A stretch of DNA of 16,988 nucleotides from an uncultured Nitrospira sp. (GTDB taxonomy: Bacteria; Nitrospirota; Nitrospiria; Nitrospirales; Nitrospiraceae). A program made the position numbers and the translations under genes. Of this stretch, positions 14,920-16,988 are shown piece by piece (positions within the stretch are counted from its first letter, which is position 1; each line of letters begins with the position of its first letter). A model generated the notes under the pieces. The model ran no database searches, was not told the origin of the DNA, and saw only the letters and a program-made list of their open reading frames with translations. The stretch is from the NCBI GenBank assembly GCA_946479785.1, contig CAMLHQ010000068.1, positions 1 to 16,988 on the forward strand, given 5' to 3'.

Positions 14920-14943
14920 GAACCCTTTCACGGCGCGTGGCGT
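14920..14943 (+). repeat. Dispersed GCGTGGCG repeat, copy 4
   Basis: GAACCCTTTCACGGCGCGTG followed by GCGT matches copies 1 to 3. Its right edge runs straight into a perfect TATAAT. Confidence 0.55.
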
Positions 14944-14949
14944 TATAAT
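14944..14949 (+). promoter_or_regulatory. TATAAT -10 element before ICMT-like gene
   Basis: A perfect TATAAT lies 33 nt before the TTG start at 14983, giving a leader of about 27 nt. No good -35 is present at 16-18 nt spacing; that space is filled by the repeat. The element may be weak or activator-dependent. Confidence 0.4.
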
Positions 14950-14982
14950 GTTACGGATGGCTCGCCCTACAGGTGGTCTCAA

Positions 14983-15444
14983 TTGCTAAATGTACTAGAA
15001 CTTAAAGTACCACCCGTCGCGCTAGTGTTTTTGTTCGCCGCAATGATGTGGCTCGCCTCTGCCTATTCACCGCTCGCCATGGCACTGCCATGGCGAATTG
15101 CCATCGCCGTTATTTTCTGCAGTATAGGCCTAGCGATAAGTTTGGCCGGCGTCTTGGCATTTCGCCGGGCGAAGACAACAGTCAATCCGATCACACCTGA
15201 AGCGACTACTGTCATGGTTACTTCGGGCATTTACGGCTTCAGCCGCAACCCCATGTACCTTGGCCTTCTCTTTGCTCTCGCCGGATGGGCAACCTTTCTG
15301 TCCCATTTATTGGCCTTTGCACTTCTTCCTCTGTTCGTCTTGTACATGAATCGATTTCAAATCATGCCTGAGGAAAGGGCTTTGTCCGCCAAATTCCCGC
15401 ATCTATTTACGGCGTACAAGAATTCCGTTCACCGATGGTTATGA
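14983..15444 (+). CDS. Isoprenylcysteine methyltransferase-like membrane protein
   Basis: A 153-residue integral membrane protein of the ICMT/PEMT family with about four hydrophobic segments (~10-27, 36-58, ~92-125). Family motifs are TSGIYGFSRNPMYLGLLFALAG (~79-100), which forms the SAM pocket, and EERALSAKFPHLFTAYKNSV with RWL at the end. Bacterial members methylate lipids or small molecules, or are uncharacterised. Isoprenyl-protein methylation is not implied. The TTG at 14983 is chosen because AGGTGG (14971-14976) lies 6 nt upstream; the first in-frame ATG, near 15043, would cut into the first helix. It is probably monocistronic. Confidence 0.85.
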   Translation: MLNVLELKVPPVALVFLFAAMMWLASAYSPLAMALPWRIAIAVIFCSIGLAISLAGVLAFRRAKTTVNPITPEATTVMVTSGIYGFSRNPMYLGLLFALAGWATFLSHLLAFALLPLFVLYMNRFQIMPEERALSAKFPHLFTAYKNSVHRWL

Positions 15445-15538
15445 TGACCTCCCACAAGATAGACTAGGCCGAGAATAAAAAGTAGAATGGCTCCTGTTCT
15501 TCTTGTATCCCGCCGCATGAATTCGTCATAAGCCTGTG

Positions 15539-15567
15539 GGCCTCACCTCGGCTAGCGAGGAGAGGTC
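15539..15567 (+). promoter_or_regulatory. Hairpin sequestering a ribosome site upstream of pyk
   Basis: CCTC-A-CCTCG (15541-15550) pairs with CGAGG-A-GAGG (15556-15565) around the loop GCTAG, with a single A/A mismatch, and GG/TC at 15539-15540/15566-15567 extends it. The 3' arm is the Shine-Dalgarno-like AGGAGAGG preceding an in-frame GTG at 15569. Folding would hide that site. It could be a translational control element or a weak terminator without a T-run. Confidence 0.45.
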
Positions 15568-15586
15568 AGTGTCCCGGAGAGCACGC

Positions 15587-16988
15587 ATGCAAAAGACCCG
15601 CATCATCTGCACGATCGGCCCGGCTACGGAATCCTACGAGATGTTGGAGAAGATGTATGAGGCCGGCATGAACATCGTGCGACTGAACATGTCCCACGGC
15701 GACCACGACTCCCATTCCAAGGTCATCCAGCACGTCAAGACGCTCAACAAGAAGGTGAAGTTTCCCATTCCCATCCTCCTGGACACGCAAGGCCCGGCAA
15801 TCCGCACCGGGGACCTCTCCAACGAGCTCGATCTGCGGCAAGGCGACATCGTGTCCGTCACCACCCGCGGGCCGATGGACGTTGAAGAGAGCTCCATTCA
15901 CATCGACTATGCGGACTTGCATGAGGCGGTCAACGTCGGGGATAAGATCACCGTGGACAACGGGCTGATCAATTTCGAGGTTCTGGAGAAGCATGAGCGC
16001 CTCATGCGATGCCGTGTCTTGGACGGTGGGCTTTTGAAGAGTAAGCGCCACGTGAATCTCCCGGGCGTCCGTGTCAATCTGCCGGCGATCACGCAAAAGG
16101 ACACCAAGGATATCCTGTTCGGCCTGGAACGGGATGTGGACTTCATCGCCCTTTCTTTCGTGCGCGAGGCCGGGGATATCCAGCAACTCAAGGCGCTCAT
16201 GGGCGAAAAGGTCGGGAAGGTGAAGATCATCGCGAAGATCGAGGACCAGGAAGGCGTCCGGAACCTCGAAGAGATCATCAAAGAATCGGACTGCATTATG
16301 GTCGCGCGTGGAGATCTGGGCGTGGAGATCAACCTGGAAGATCTGCCGAATGTCCAGCGCACGATCGTGCAAATGTGCGCCGAGTACGGAAAACGCGTGA
16401 TCGTGGCGACCCATCTCCTCGAATCCATGATCCACAACCCGCACCCCACCCGCGCCGAGGTCACCGACGTCGCCAATGCGATCTATGAGGAAGCCGATGC
16501 CGTCATGCTGTCCGGAGAAACCACGGTTGGGAAGTATCCGGTGAAGTGTGTCGAATACCTGCGCAAGATCGCGCTTAAATCCGAAACGATACCCGGATTG
16601 CAGTTTGCAAAACGTTTGCGCAACGCGGGAAATAAGCAGCAGCTGGCGGCGGCGGCCGTTCAGCTCGCCGAGGGGATCAAGGCCAAGGGCATCGTCGTGA
16701 TCACCAGGCGGGGACTCATGGCCGATCTCGTCGCAAACTGCCGTCCTTTCTCGACCAACATCTACGCCTTTACCAATATGAGCCAACCGCGACGGACCAT
16801 GATGCTCAATCGCGGTGTCTTTCCTTTCAAGATCGATTTCAGTTCGGACCCTGAAAAGACTCTACAAACGGCGTTCCGGATCCTGAAGGACCGTGAACAG
16901 TTTCAGGCCGGGGACAAGGTTGTGATCATCTCGGACGTCCTGGCACAGCAACGGGTCGATTCGATTCAGATTCGTGACGTTCCTTCGG
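15587..16988 (+). CDS. pyk: Pyruvate kinase (3' end cut by window)
   Basis: At least 467 residues are visible. The enzyme transfers phosphate from phosphoenolpyruvate to ADP in the last step of glycolysis. It has the N-terminal TRIICTIGPAT, then MNIVRLNMSHG (Arg32, Asn34 and Ser36 in canonical positions), LLDTQGP (Asp66), the B domain (~70-170), IIAKIEDQEG (Lys217, Glu219), VARGDLGVE (Asp243), ATHLLESM, PTRAEVTDVANAI and VMLSGETTVGKYPV. The C-terminal regulatory domain runs to SIQIRDVPS near the usual end of the family, so only a few residues are missing. ATG 15587 fits the family N-terminus and has GGAGAG upstream. An in-frame GTG at 15569 with AGGAG 6 nt upstream would add six residues. Its upstream hairpin suggests translational control. 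Confidence 0.96.
   Translation, partial: MQKTRIICTIGPATESYEMLEKMYEAGMNIVRLNMSHGDHDSHSKVIQHVKTLNKKVKFPIPILLDTQGPAIRTGDLSNELDLRQGDIVSVTTRGPMDVEESSIHIDYADLHEAVNVGDKITVDNGLINFEVLEKHERLMRCRVLDGGLLKSKRHVNLPGVRVNLPAITQKDTKDILFGLERDVDFIALSFVREAGDIQQLKALMGEKVGKVKIIAKIEDQEGVRNLEEIIKESDCIMVARGDLGVEINLEDLPNVQRTIVQMCAEYGKRVIVATHLLESMIHNPHPTRAEVTDVANAIYEEADAVMLSGETTVGKYPVKCVEYLRKIALKSETIPGLQFAKRLRNAGNKQQLAAAAVQLAEGIKAKGIVVITRRGLMADLVANCRPFSTNIYAFTNMSQPRRTMMLNRGVFPFKIDFSSDPEKTLQTAFRILKDREQFQAGDKVVIISDVLAQQRVDSIQIRDVPS

Larger units (their letters stand above)
13715..14982. other. Long region without an intact gene
   Basis: About 1.27 kb in which no intact gene is convincing. It contains a REP-like palindrome (13788-13822), an antitoxin-like fragment on the minus strand (14380-14527), a frame-broken membrane protein remnant (14690-14877) and a dispersed repeat with a promoter element (14920-14949). 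Several overlapping open frames of 60-140 codons exist at 14033-14828, but they have biased, low-complexity composition and no ribosome sites. The region looks like degraded accessory DNA. Confidence 0.6.

Noticed and set aside
15566..16786. Minus-strand open frame of 406 codons opposite pyruvate kinase
   Set aside because: The plus strand is unmistakably pyruvate kinase; the opposite frame is His/Asp-rich mirror sequence without family features.
1..16988. CRISPR arrays, tRNA or rRNA genes, intact transposases or prophage genes
   Set aside because: I looked for regularly spaced repeats, cloverleaf arms with CCA ends, and transposase or integrase motifs and saw none.

Overview
The window reads as a bacterial chromosomal segment of moderately high GC. 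Gene density is normal, but the spacers are long and carry short dispersed palindromic repeats. The gene families, strong AGGAGG-type ribosome sites, a sigma-54/enhancer-binding regulatory circuit and the repeat-rich spacers fit a Nitrospira-like member of the Nitrospirota. That placement is an inference from general familiarity; no phylogenetic marker was tested.

Layout, left to right. 1-590 has no convincing gene. 591-2540 encodes a GAF-PAS-AAA+-Fis sigma-54 activator. The following spacer holds three related inverted-repeat sites (2592-2647) and a -24/-12 promoter (2711-2726). These precede a probable operon: an OsmC-family protein lacking its usual cysteines (2870-3430), a secreted TPR protein (3490-5133) and a Tat-exported sulfite oxidase-type molybdoenzyme (5200-6420). 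Then come a small secreted protein (6679-7152) and a PilZ protein (7483-7818).

7819-9293 is accessory in character: a 17-bp perfect direct repeat brackets a minus-strand gene for a small secreted Cys-containing protein, next to an AraC-type regulator missing its sensor domain. A TPMT-like methyltransferase (9294-9890), a periplasmic metallo-beta-lactamase-fold hydrolase (10185-11057) and an NAD(P)-binding NmrA/SDR-like protein (11106-11747) follow.

On the minus strand, 13631-11771 is a two-gene overlapping operon. It encodes a four-helix membrane protein with a very long coiled-coil tail and a single-pass protein with an acidic residue in its membrane helix. The pair resembles MotA/MotB, ExbB/ExbD or ZorA/ZorB stator units, but has no OmpA domain and no adjacent effector. 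It is the best candidate here for an undescribed system.

13715-14982 is a graveyard of repeats and frame-broken fragments. The window ends with an isoprenylcysteine methyltransferase-like membrane protein (14983-15444) and a nearly complete pyruvate kinase (15587 to the edge), whose upstream region can fold into a hairpin over a Shine-Dalgarno sequence.
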